Virus record (IMG/VR): IMGVR_UViG_3300020220_000077
Span: 1 to 51,004 of that record
Source of the DNA: a virus
Length of the DNA: 51,004 bases
Strand: one strand, 5' to 3'
Position 1 is the first letter of the stretch. Each line of letters begins with the position of its first letter. The position numbers were made by a program, and so were the translations under genes. Positions 11,419 to 19,605 of the stretch are shown here, piece after piece. The notes beneath the pieces were generated by a model. That model ran no database searches, was not told the origin of the DNA, and was given only the letters and a program-made list of their open reading frames with translations.

Positions 11419-13902
11419 ATGGCACAATTATCAACTGATTCTCTAGCCTACTCTCAAATAATAGCTATTATACAGAAGTTCGTTGACGGCTATGTTAGTA
11501 ATCAAAATGTTACACCTAAAGAATTTGATGCGGCCTATGCGGAAATGCTGGCAATAATAAGGGCTATTGTTGGCTCTCCCCTAGCCGAACTTGATTTAAT
11601 AAACACAGGTGATATACCGTCTTCTGCGAGATTTAATAAAATGGTGGCAGCTATTGGCGCAGATGTCAATATCATAACAAATCAATTAGACTCTCTTACC
11701 GCAAATTACATAAATTCTTTTAATATTTTGAATCAAGAAATAGAATCAGAAAAATCTTCTGTTGCAAGAATAAGATCTAAAATAGCTGCACTAGAGATGT
11801 ACTCTAGCAGTTCCTCCAATAATATATCATATTTAGGTGACTTGTTAAATAATATGGATTTAATAGATGTATCTAAAACTAAGGGTATTAACGTGTGTGA
11901 TGTTTCTGCTGGAGTTGCAACGTTGCCACTAAAAGGGAGATCAAAATGGAATTCTCGCGTTGTTGTTTATAATCAAAATTATAATAACTTTAATTCAGAT
12001 CAAAACACCAATCCGTTTGGAATTTCTAATGGCTTAGCTGGATGTAGCTTTTTGTTTTCTGAAGGTACATTAAACAATGTGCAAGATCCTTTTTTGTTTC
12101 AAAAAGATTCTTTAACAGTTAAAAATGATCCAACAAAAATGATAGACCAAAGCCCGGTGTCCTATTATGAATACGAAGCGATTAGTTTGGACAAAAATCA
12201 ATCTTCAGTCACTAGACCCTCTTATGAGTTTAGGTATATAAGCGGTAATAATGAAGTTGAATGGTCAAGCTTTGATCACACAAAGCCACTTAAACTAACA
12301 GTTGAACTTAACTCAGTAAAGTCATCTGGGGAAAAGGTTAACTATCTTTCAATAATTCCATTTTTTGGCTATGACGAAGTTGGTTTAAATGCAAGAATTA
12401 AAAATATAAAAGTTACGTCTATTCAATTGTATAACACAGTAACCAATAGATTGTTCCAGGTTATTCAAGGAAATCCCGTGTATATTGGTGCAGATATATC
12501 CGGATCTACAATAGGCAACTATAATAATTACTCATACAATAAAGGAATTTTTAGATTTGAAGAAGTAACCGCAAATAAAATTTACATTACTTTTGAACAA
12601 GATTTATTTAATGATGTGTTAATTAAAAATATATATTGGGAGCCTTATGCTTCTGAAACATATTTAAACTCTACTCAAAATTCTCCTAAGTGGAGAAATC
12701 AAAGTAGATTTGCCCCAGAACAGGACATGCCACCTGGCTACGTGCAGGGCTCCTTAAGGTGGAACAAAAATTCAATAATTCCATCGATTGAAAGACCTAA
12801 TTCAATTAAGTCTTTAACAGCCGATTCTGTTAGGGTAGATCTTTCTTATTCTGTAAATACACCTGTTCAGAATAATAGATTAAAGTTAACAAAAGCCACA
12901 GATGTTTTTTGTTTTTACGAAAGAAAACAAACCTTTATGGGTAAGGAATATTATGTGTTTAGAAACGTACCATCCATAAATGTTACGACTGGAGTAGTCA
13001 ACTCAATAAAATCGGAGATTACAGCCGATCCCACAAAATCACCATGTGTATTTTTGGCAGAAAATGAAACACTTAGCCTTAAAAAAGTAGACTTATCAAC
13101 AATTGGTATTGATGCTGGAACTGCGGTCACTGGTGGCTATCAACACACGCTCACTATTTCTTGTGCAGAGAACCATAATCTTGCAGCTGGAGATCGCATT
13201 TTTCTAAGTGGAACAATAAGATCAGCAACCGTTGAGTTTAACGAAATATACCAAGTTGCCACTGTGATCAATTCAACTTCTTTTACTGTTGTTGACATCA
13301 GTGCCAACCAAGTTGCAGCGGGAACAAGCCCTGCAGTAACAGTTGTCTGCATGCCATTGTATGCATTGGCGTCAACAACAAATTTAACAATAGACACAAT
13401 ATCCATAACCGCTCCAAAAGTAGAAACAGAGCAAGTATTTTTAAAGAGAAAATATGAAAAATTAAGAGCAAAAAGAGCCAGTATAGGCATTAGAGATATA
13501 TTTGTCGGAAAAGAATTATTTTCTGATAAAGCAGAAATTATATCAAAACCATTTTATGTAAAAGAAAATGTTGACCTTGTAAGCCTTGAGGTTGAAGATA
13601 GAGTGCCGGCGACAGATGATGATTCAACATCAATCGATTACTACATAAGTGTAGACGATGGCATTAAGTGGATACAAATATCGCCGATACAAAGAAACTT
13701 TGTGGGAGTGCCGGAGATAGTGGCCTTTAATCAAAACATACCGTCGTCAAGCATGCTGCCACAAATAGCCTACTACAATTATCCCGAAGTGCCAAATCCG
13801 ATTAAATCCATAAGATTCAGAGCCATTATGAAAAAAAGCAGAAGCGGCAATTTAAGTCCTGAGTTAAGTCAGTATAAATTGGGAGTAAGATTTAAACAAT
13901 GA
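11419..13902 (+). CDS. tail/baseplate protein with short coiled coil
   Basis: 827 residues from ATG 11419, nine bases after the previous stop. Residues about 95-135 look like a helical or coiled-coil segment (NQEIESEKSSVARIRSKIAA). The C-terminal 150 residues contain DYYISVDDGIKWIQISP and end in SQYKLGVRFKQ; both features have counterparts at the C-terminus of the next gene, so the two proteins probably share a domain. Around residues 565-660 there is a compact segment (HNLAAGDRIFLSG) of the kind found in phage tail proteins. No enzyme motif is visible. Assigned to the virion from neighbours, size and composition. Confidence 0.72.
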   Translation: MAQLSTDSLAYSQIIAIIQKFVDGYVSNQNVTPKEFDAAYAEMLAIIRAIVGSPLAELDLINTGDIPSSARFNKMVAAIGADVNIITNQLDSLTANYINSFNILNQEIESEKSSVARIRSKIAALEMYSSSSSNNISYLGDLLNNMDLIDVSKTKGINVCDVSAGVATLPLKGRSKWNSRVVVYNQNYNNFNSDQNTNPFGISNGLAGCSFLFSEGTLNNVQDPFLFQKDSLTVKNDPTKMIDQSPVSYYEYEAISLDKNQSSVTRPSYEFRYISGNNEVEWSSFDHTKPLKLTVELNSVKSSGEKVNYLSIIPFFGYDEVGLNARIKNIKVTSIQLYNTVTNRLFQVIQGNPVYIGADISGSTIGNYNNYSYNKGIFRFEEVTANKIYITFEQDLFNDVLIKNIYWEPYASETYLNSTQNSPKWRNQSRFAPEQDMPPGYVQGSLRWNKNSIIPSIERPNSIKSLTADSVRVDLSYSVNTPVQNNRLKLTKATDVFCFYERKQTFMGKEYYVFRNVPSINVTTGVVNSIKSEITADPTKSPCVFLAENETLSLKKVDLSTIGIDAGTAVTGGYQHTLTISCAENHNLAAGDRIFLSGTIRSATVEFNEIYQVATVINSTSFTVVDISANQVAAGTSPAVTVVCMPLYALASTTNLTIDTISITAPKVETEQVFLKRKYEKLRAKRASIGIRDIFVGKELFSDKAEIISKPFYVKENVDLVSLEVEDRVPATDDDSTSIDYYISVDDGIKWIQISPIQRNFVGVPEIVAFNQNIPSSSMLPQIAYYNYPEVPNPIKSIRFRAIMKKSRSGNLSPELSQYKLGVRFKQ

Positions 13903-16109
13903 GTATAGAAAACATACAAAAGAAAAGATTAATTGATATATTGTTTAAAATATATCACGCAATTGGAGATAAACCAAGCTATAACGATATAGATGTTTTG
14001 TTTGGTCAGTATTTTTCTGTTAATAAACCAGGAAATCCTGTGATTGTTCCGTACGGAGATCTCAACGCTTTTTCCAAAATAGATTACAACACATTGAATA
14101 AGATAATGGCGACCTTGATGTTTAATATAGATGTTATTTATGATTCTTACAGTGAAGATGTTGAAGCCCTTTATGCCATAATTTCAGCTTACAAGTTTAG
14201 ATTAGAAAATTTAAGAAACACAAGAGCAGAAGTAGAAACAAAAGTAGATGATTATTTATTTTCTCTCAATAATACAGATGGCTTTTATTACAGTGTAACA
14301 AACGCGTTCAACAATTTAGAATCAACTGACATAGACAATACCACTGCTGTTGTTGACACCGAAACTAGAAAAGTTACTCTTCCAAAAATTACATCCGGAC
14401 TATTTGATTATGTTGGGAACATATTAAGCAGAGCCACTGCCGTAGAAGTTGCAGTGTTTTTTGATGGAGAAAGAGTAGATCTAAGGCAGGGGGTTGATTT
14501 TTCTAATGTTTTTAATGGATTAAACAATTCCAATTGGAATTATGTGGGGCAAGATCAAACAGTCGGTTATAAATCGAGTACAATCGGCAACTGCACACTT
14601 AGAATAAGCGTGCCGATAGATAGTATTGGGAATGTGGGCGTTTCAAACATAGAAGGTAGATTGATTTCAAGAAAACAGGTTGACACATCCGTAATTGTGA
14701 ATGACAGAGAAAATGCGGACAACTCATTATTTTTTTCCAAAAAAGGTTCGTTAGACTACGATGTGTTTTCTTTCAATTTTGAGCCAAAAGTAACTAGCAA
14801 AATTGATATATTTTTTTCAAAAATAGAACCGGATCAAGTTTTAACAGACAACTCTCAAAATAAATTATACGTATATGACTTTACAATTGATGAATTAGTT
14901 ATATCTGCTCCCTATTATGATTCTTCAGCTACATACATAAGCAAACCTGTTCAGGTGGTGGATGGCAAAAATAAAAACATGATGGTGGATGCAGTTATGC
15001 TAGAGGCGCAGGAACAAATACCTGCCGGCTGTTCTGTGAGATATTACATAGCGCAAGACAATGCATCAGAATCTGACGTAAATCAACTAAACTGGACAGA
15101 GATAGCACCTTCAAGTAGATCTTCGTCAAATTCTGAAAATATTATTAGATTTAATGGGGCAACAATGAAGGCAATGGAAATTGTCGACAAAATAAATAAT
15201 TCAATTATTCCAACATCAACAAACTTTATTAGGATTCCAAGAACAGCAGATTACAGTAACCCAATTCAAAACTATTATTATCAATCTGATTACTCTAACT
15301 ATGGATTTAATTTATATAGATTAGCTAAGTTTCCATCTGGTATTGAGCCAATTTCTCCATATATTTTAGAAAATGTAAAGTCAAAACAAATAAAAGTTCA
15401 GCATGTTGCAGGGACAACATTATCATTTTCTGCCTGGCAGGAAATAACATCTGGATATAGAAAAGATGTTGTCGTCACAACGAGTGAATCTGACATAGGT
15501 TCTACTGACGTATTTTTTACTGGCAACAGCATCCCTGCAGGAAGTGTTTATTTGTCGACTAATGTATACGCACAAACAGACGCAACGTATACCAACAGAT
15601 TTTTAAAAACTTCTGAAGCTCAATATTGGAATGTAGATATATATTTAAACGGAAGATTACTTACGACTGTAGAGTCGGGAGCAATGTTCGCCTCAATTAC
15701 CTGGAACTTTAGGAGGGGCCAGAACTCAATAGATATTGTAATAAACAATTCTACAACAGGAACAAGTGCCTCTAGTTTTCAGGGATCAATATCTTTGATG
15801 GAGGGCATGTCATTGTCTCAAGAAGTCGGTTTAATGCCTTTCCAAAATTATCTTTTCCAGGTCAAAATAGAGGATTTAAGAACAATGCATTCTAATCAAG
15901 ATAATGTTTTTTCTGTTATAACTTGGGAAAATAATAAAGAAATAGTTTACAGAAGAGAAAAAGAAATTTCAAGCGGCAGTATAGTGTATTATCTTCAAAA
16001 TTTAGATAATGGAGTTCTTGGATTAAGAGTTAGAATAGACTTATCAAGGGGTCAAACAGCTTACTCTAGTCCAGCCATTAATTCTTACAAGCTCAAATTA
16101 AGGCACTAG
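13899..16109 (+). CDS. tail/baseplate protein, paralogous C-terminus to upstream gene
   Basis: 736 residues; its ATG overlaps the upstream stop (ATGA). The N-terminal 130 residues are helical (KKRLIDILFKIYHAIGD, later LENLRNTRAEVETKV). Near residue 380 it has SVRYYIAQDNASES followed by LNWTEIAPSS, matching the YYISVDDGIKWIQISP pattern upstream, and it ends in INSYKLKLRH like the upstream SQYKLGVRFKQ. This suggests duplication of a baseplate-wedge or fibre module. No known family recognised; virion role inferred. Confidence 0.72.
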   Translation: MSIENIQKKRLIDILFKIYHAIGDKPSYNDIDVLFGQYFSVNKPGNPVIVPYGDLNAFSKIDYNTLNKIMATLMFNIDVIYDSYSEDVEALYAIISAYKFRLENLRNTRAEVETKVDDYLFSLNNTDGFYYSVTNAFNNLESTDIDNTTAVVDTETRKVTLPKITSGLFDYVGNILSRATAVEVAVFFDGERVDLRQGVDFSNVFNGLNNSNWNYVGQDQTVGYKSSTIGNCTLRISVPIDSIGNVGVSNIEGRLISRKQVDTSVIVNDRENADNSLFFSKKGSLDYDVFSFNFEPKVTSKIDIFFSKIEPDQVLTDNSQNKLYVYDFTIDELVISAPYYDSSATYISKPVQVVDGKNKNMMVDAVMLEAQEQIPAGCSVRYYIAQDNASESDVNQLNWTEIAPSSRSSSNSENIIRFNGATMKAMEIVDKINNSIIPTSTNFIRIPRTADYSNPIQNYYYQSDYSNYGFNLYRLAKFPSGIEPISPYILENVKSKQIKVQHVAGTTLSFSAWQEITSGYRKDVVVTTSESDIGSTDVFFTGNSIPAGSVYLSTNVYAQTDATYTNRFLKTSEAQYWNVDIYLNGRLLTTVESGAMFASITWNFRRGQNSIDIVINNSTTGTSASSFQGSISLMEGMSLSQEVGLMPFQNYLFQVKIEDLRTMHSNQDNVFSVITWENNKEIVYRREKEISSGSIVYYLQNLDNGVLGLRVRIDLSRGQTAYSSPAINSYKLKLRH

Positions 16110-16115
16110 TATATC

Positions 16116-16553
16116 ATGGCAAAAAGTTATTCAGAACAAAACAAAAGAGAAATCGTCTATGAGCCGAACATGTCTAGGCAGAGAATTCCATATTTGGGAC
16201 CAATTCCTTCGCATGTATTAAACTTGTACTATGATCAATTCGTTGTGGACTGCGCCAAACTTGATAGTAAAGCAGAAGATTTATTATTTGAAATTAATCA
16301 ACTGCATAAAAAGTATGCTTCAAACTACAGTTTGGCAACGCCAAACACCTTTGATGAAACCGATTTAGATGCAACTATATATTTTAATTATATAAATTTT
16401 GATAGAGATACTATGGATTATACTTTTGGTTCGTCAACTCCGTACTATTTAGATGAAGTTTCTTTTAATACATACGCAATAAATTCGTCAAAACTTTCTC
16501 TAATACAAGAAAAAGTAAGAATAATTGAAGACCTAATAGCAAAGAAGGAATAA
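16116..16553 (+). CDS. small virion-block protein
   Basis: 145 residues from ATG 16116, six bases after the preceding stop and one base before the next GTG start, so it is translated with its tail neighbours. It has a helical middle (DSKAEDLLFEINQLHKKY) and an acidic, aromatic C-terminal half ending in a helix (LIQEKVRIIEDLIAKKE). No domain recognised. Position between two large tail genes suggests a connector, chaperone or minor tail component, but that is inference. Confidence 0.68.
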   Translation: MAKSYSEQNKREIVYEPNMSRQRIPYLGPIPSHVLNLYYDQFVVDCAKLDSKAEDLLFEINQLHKKYASNYSLATPNTFDETDLDATIYFNYINFDRDTMDYTFGSSTPYYLDEVSFNTYAINSSKLSLIQEKVRIIEDLIAKKE

Positions 16554-16554
16554 A

Positions 16555-17820
16555 GTGTCAGAGTTTATATATACAGAAAAAAAACTACAGCAATACCATG
16601 GTCCAATATCCAGCACTGATTTTAATACAAGAATAGAGCAAAATTATTCCGACTTGGTTTATCTATACAATAAATACGGTGTTTTGGATAAGAAAATGTC
16701 TGAAATAATAGAGAGAGTTATAAAAGAAAATTTGTTTTTATCAGCTGCAATTCAAGATTTGCTTGACAGAGTTAGGGCAATTGAAAGTCAAAATACGAAC
16801 CAGATGTCTTTATATTCAAAGTCCCAAATTGACATGACGCCTTTTGTCAATACGTCGTACGCCATACCGGCAAGCCTATCCCTAGAATATAATGAGTACT
16901 ATAATCAGCTGACGCTTCCCGTTGTTTCTGGATCTTCATATTCTAAAATTAAGTTTATAAATCCAGTGCATGGCCAGGTCATACCTGATTTTTTGGAAAC
17001 AAAAATAGATAATTCACTTTCTGGTGGGGACACAACTGGTGCGGTGATAGATACTACTCCAGTACAAAACGCGCTTCTTGATCAGCCAGATAAAATATGG
17101 AGAAGAAATGTAATATTGAATTCCCCAAATCCACTGGGCGTTAGTACTTATTTGTATTTAAAAATACCATCAGGCTCTGTGGGCAGCACTTTGTCAAACA
17201 ATATTAGATTAACGCCTTTCCCAGCAAGTGGGGTCGATGTAGTAAAGGTGGAATACACGACTAAATTAAATCCAACCATGACAGACAAAGATGTATACGT
17301 TCCTGTAAATCCTGGATTCTATGACGGACAATATGATGCGCTAGGGAAAGTGGCACCCGGGGGTTGGACAACATCAGGATCTGACATAATTCAAAATGCA
17401 GGACCACTTAATTTCCTTTTTGCTGAGGTGCCGATCACGGCAATAAGAATATTGTTGAGACAAAAAAATTATATCGTAGAAAACAATCAGTATGTTTACA
17501 CATATGGGTTATCAAATCTTGATGTCAGATATGAAAAATTTCTACCAACTGGTAAGACGTTTATCAAGTTTAATGCACCAAGCGGCAAAACAATCAACGA
17601 GATAACCAATGTCTCTATAAAAATATACAACATTTCCCAATCGCTAGTTTCTCAAGCTTCTAGCTATAGGGTTTTTTACCCCAATGGGTCTACCTATACC
17701 CCCAATTCAAACACCGGTGCATCAAGCTCAGTCTATATTGAGCTGACCCTTAACATGCTGGACAATAAAATACCTTTAATTGCATCAGACATCATAGTTC
17801 AGGCCGATTATAACTTATAG
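16555..17820 (+). CDS. tail/fibre protein with N-terminal helical part
   Basis: 421 residues from GTG 16555. The first 80 residues are helical and heptad-like (KKMSEIIERVIKENLFLSAA), followed by a beta-rich remainder. This is the usual layout of a trimeric fibre or baseplate attachment protein: anchor helix first, beta body after. It is the last gene of the uninterrupted tail block, and a 65-base gap follows. No family recognised. Confidence 0.7.
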   Translation: MSEFIYTEKKLQQYHGPISSTDFNTRIEQNYSDLVYLYNKYGVLDKKMSEIIERVIKENLFLSAAIQDLLDRVRAIESQNTNQMSLYSKSQIDMTPFVNTSYAIPASLSLEYNEYYNQLTLPVVSGSSYSKIKFINPVHGQVIPDFLETKIDNSLSGGDTTGAVIDTTPVQNALLDQPDKIWRRNVILNSPNPLGVSTYLYLKIPSGSVGSTLSNNIRLTPFPASGVDVVKVEYTTKLNPTMTDKDVYVPVNPGFYDGQYDALGKVAPGGWTTSGSDIIQNAGPLNFLFAEVPITAIRILLRQKNYIVENNQYVYTYGLSNLDVRYEKFLPTGKTFIKFNAPSGKTINEITNVSIKIYNISQSLVSQASSYRVFYPNGSTYTPNSNTGASSSVYIELTLNMLDNKIPLIASDIIVQADYNL

Positions 17821-17885
17821 TTTTCCTGCGAAAACCCTAAAATTGTTTTACTATATTGACATAATATCTTTATAAGGAGAGAAAA

Positions 17886-18515
17886 ATGACTACTTTTTAC
17901 GTTGGTCCAAGACCAGTTTTAAGAGGCGTAAACACCAACGATATGGTTAACCCATACTCTACAATGACAGGCAAGGCAAAGGGTACGGGAACATATTCTT
18001 TCTATCCGCTTTACAACACTAGTCATTTACTAGGCGGCTTTCCCGATAACGCACATACCCCAGGGACAGGTTATCACCCCGGCGATGTGTTCATGTCACA
18101 ATTGTTTAATGGCACTACGCTTTATGTTCATCCACTTTCTGGTACATTCCCAGATGGAACAGCCACATATGACGGAGCAAGGTTTCGCCCAATGGAGTAC
18201 AAAGGACTTACTGCAGTAAGAGCCTTCCCATCGGGTTATGGTCACGAGGAAAGACAAAATGAATACAAGCACAGGGCCTATAGATTTGCTGGGCTAGCTT
18301 CAGCGCAGACCCTTACAAATGTTGGCCATACTTGGACAAGAACCGACTCATCCGGTGCTGCAAATTCATTTGGTTATTTTATACCCGAAGAACATAAAGG
18401 CACTGAAAGCTCTAAAGTTTTTACTTCGGGTTACGGCCAGGCAAATACAGCAGGAGATTATGGAAGATACAAAGTTCAAGAGTGGAAAGGCGTTGCCTCT
18501 TCAAAGGCTCTATAA
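17886..18515 (+). CDS. virion-block protein with internal repeat
   Basis: 209 residues behind the strong ribosome site AAGGAGAG. The sequence is rich in Gly, Tyr and Thr. Two stretches repeat the same theme: AVRAFPSGYGHEERQNEYKH and SKVFTSGYGQANTAGDYGRY, each near an E-[YHW]-K-G motif. There is no signal peptide or membrane segment. The strong ribosome site suggests an abundant protein such as a decoration, head-tail or fibre protein, but I do not recognise a family. The 65-base leader upstream has AT-rich hexamers but no promoter I would defend. Confidence 0.68.
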   Translation: MTTFYVGPRPVLRGVNTNDMVNPYSTMTGKAKGTGTYSFYPLYNTSHLLGGFPDNAHTPGTGYHPGDVFMSQLFNGTTLYVHPLSGTFPDGTATYDGARFRPMEYKGLTAVRAFPSGYGHEERQNEYKHRAYRFAGLASAQTLTNVGHTWTRTDSSGAANSFGYFIPEEHKGTESSKVFTSGYGQANTAGDYGRYKVQEWKGVASSKAL

Positions 18516-18783
18516 TTATTACTCTAGCCCCATAGTCCTAGACAAGGACGAGAGAACTTCTGGAATATATGGTTGGATGGCTCTAATGTCTATTGTGGTT
18601 GCATACGATGCTTACGCCATAAAAACAAAAAAAGCAGAAACATTAACTAGGTATTTTTGGAGATCAACAGAAGACATTAAAAAAAGCATATTTCCAATAG
18701 CTTGTTGGACGTTAATTACAGCTCACCTTTTAATGGAGAAGCAGGTCAGAAGAAGAAAATTTATACAACAGAACTCACAATAA
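18460..18783 (+). CDS. two-helix membrane protein
   Basis: Open frame of 107 residues if it starts at ATG 18460 (AGGAGA just upstream, overlapping the preceding gene by 56 bases). A later start near 18490 is possible, because the conserved-looking part begins at LDKDERTSGIYGW. Two hydrophobic segments are visible (WMALMSIVVAYDAYAI and IFPIACWTLITAHLLM) separated by a basic helix with the motif AETLTRYFWR. This pattern (R-T-S-G-x-x-G-W, then TL-x-x-x-F-W, then HLL) resembles small membrane proteins of actinobacteriophages, which is one of my reasons for guessing an actinobacterial host. Function unknown; could act in lysis or membrane remodelling. Confidence 0.62.
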   Translation: MEDTKFKSGKALPLQRLYNYYSSPIVLDKDERTSGIYGWMALMSIVVAYDAYAIKTKKAETLTRYFWRSTEDIKKSIFPIACWTLITAHLLMEKQVRRRKFIQQNSQ

Positions 18784-18785
18784 GG

Positions 18786-18794
18786 TGATATAAT
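18786..18794 (+). promoter_or_regulatory. extended -10 promoter
   Basis: TGATATAAT is an extended -10 (TG-N-TATAAT). A matching -35 is not evident. It lies between a stop codon and a terminator hairpin only 20 bases downstream, so a transcript from it would be about 50 bases unless the terminator is read through. Confidence 0.5.
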
Positions 18795-18812
18795 CTATTG
18801 CATCATTTGATG

Positions 18813-18849
18813 GATTCCCGCTCCAGGAATGGGCGGGAATCTGTTTTTT
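18813..18849 (+). terminator. intrinsic terminator
   Basis: GATTCCCGC pairs with GCGGGAATC (9 bp, 11-base loop), followed by TGTTTTTT. It closes the virion block. Confidence 0.88.
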
Positions 18850-18893
18850 AGAAGTAGTTTTATATCTTTTGATAAAGATAAAGAGGATTAATT

Positions 18894-19595
18894 ATGTCTA
18901 TACAATCTGCAGAGGCAATGGTCTCGGAGGGGATTATGTCTTTTGATTTAGCAGAAAAGTATCTTAACATATATTTGGGTGAAGCGGATTGGAAAGAAAA
19001 AATTTCTCAGCTTTGGTCTGTCCAAAAGAAAAAGCTTGGAGACGAACAGAAGGCAAAAGAATTCGTAAAAAAGTCTGTAGCTTGTGCCTGCCTTTCTCCG
19101 ATAATAAACAAATCTCCAATACCAGAAGAGAAGCACGTTTTGCTTTTTTGGGTTTCTGGGTGGCCACAATACAATGAACGAGATTGGTTTCAAACCCTAA
19201 GGGAAATTGTAAAAAAAGACTTAGAAATAGAAAATAATAGAAAAAAAATATTATCATTAGGAATATTTGAGCAGATTGACATGTCTCCACTTACAAGACA
19301 GGCATATAATTGGCTATATGAAAAACTTAATAGGGAAAGTTTTTCCTCTGAAGAAAAAAAGAACGAAGCTGTAGAAAAGATAAAAAATTTAGTCAAGATA
19401 TATGGTGGCGCAGTCATCTGTAATATATTCTCAAATTACAGTTTGAACACTGACAGGGTGCTAAACTGGAGAAGCGGTTATTTTATAGAAAAAGAAATAT
19501 ACAAAGTTTATTCAGTTGATCAAGTTTTAAAGATTAAAAAAGCTGAAATATCAAAAACAAATCCAAAATATATTAAGACGTTAACAAATAAATAA
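18894..19595 (+). CDS. hypothetical protein before ribonucleotide reductase
   Basis: 233 residues behind GAGGA. The protein is Lys/Glu-rich and helical with a central aromatic patch (HVLLFWVSGWPQYNERDWF) and three clustered small residues and cysteines (VACACLSP). No known motif is recognised. It lies 10 bases before the ribonucleotide reductase gene and shares its direction, so it is probably expressed early with nucleotide metabolism. Function cannot be assigned. Confidence 0.6.
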   Translation: MSIQSAEAMVSEGIMSFDLAEKYLNIYLGEADWKEKISQLWSVQKKKLGDEQKAKEFVKKSVACACLSPIINKSPIPEEKHVLLFWVSGWPQYNERDWFQTLREIVKKDLEIENNRKKILSLGIFEQIDMSPLTRQAYNWLYEKLNRESFSSEEKKNEAVEKIKNLVKIYGGAVICNIFSNYSLNTDRVLNWRSGYFIEKEIYKVYSVDQVLKIKKAEISKTNPKYIKTLTNK

Positions 19596-19605
19596 GGAGA
19601 AATAG

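Noticed and set aside
13140-13490. Minus-strand frame of 116 residues
   Set aside because: It lies wholly inside a well-supported forward tail gene, lacks a ribosome site and has no recognisable protein pattern.
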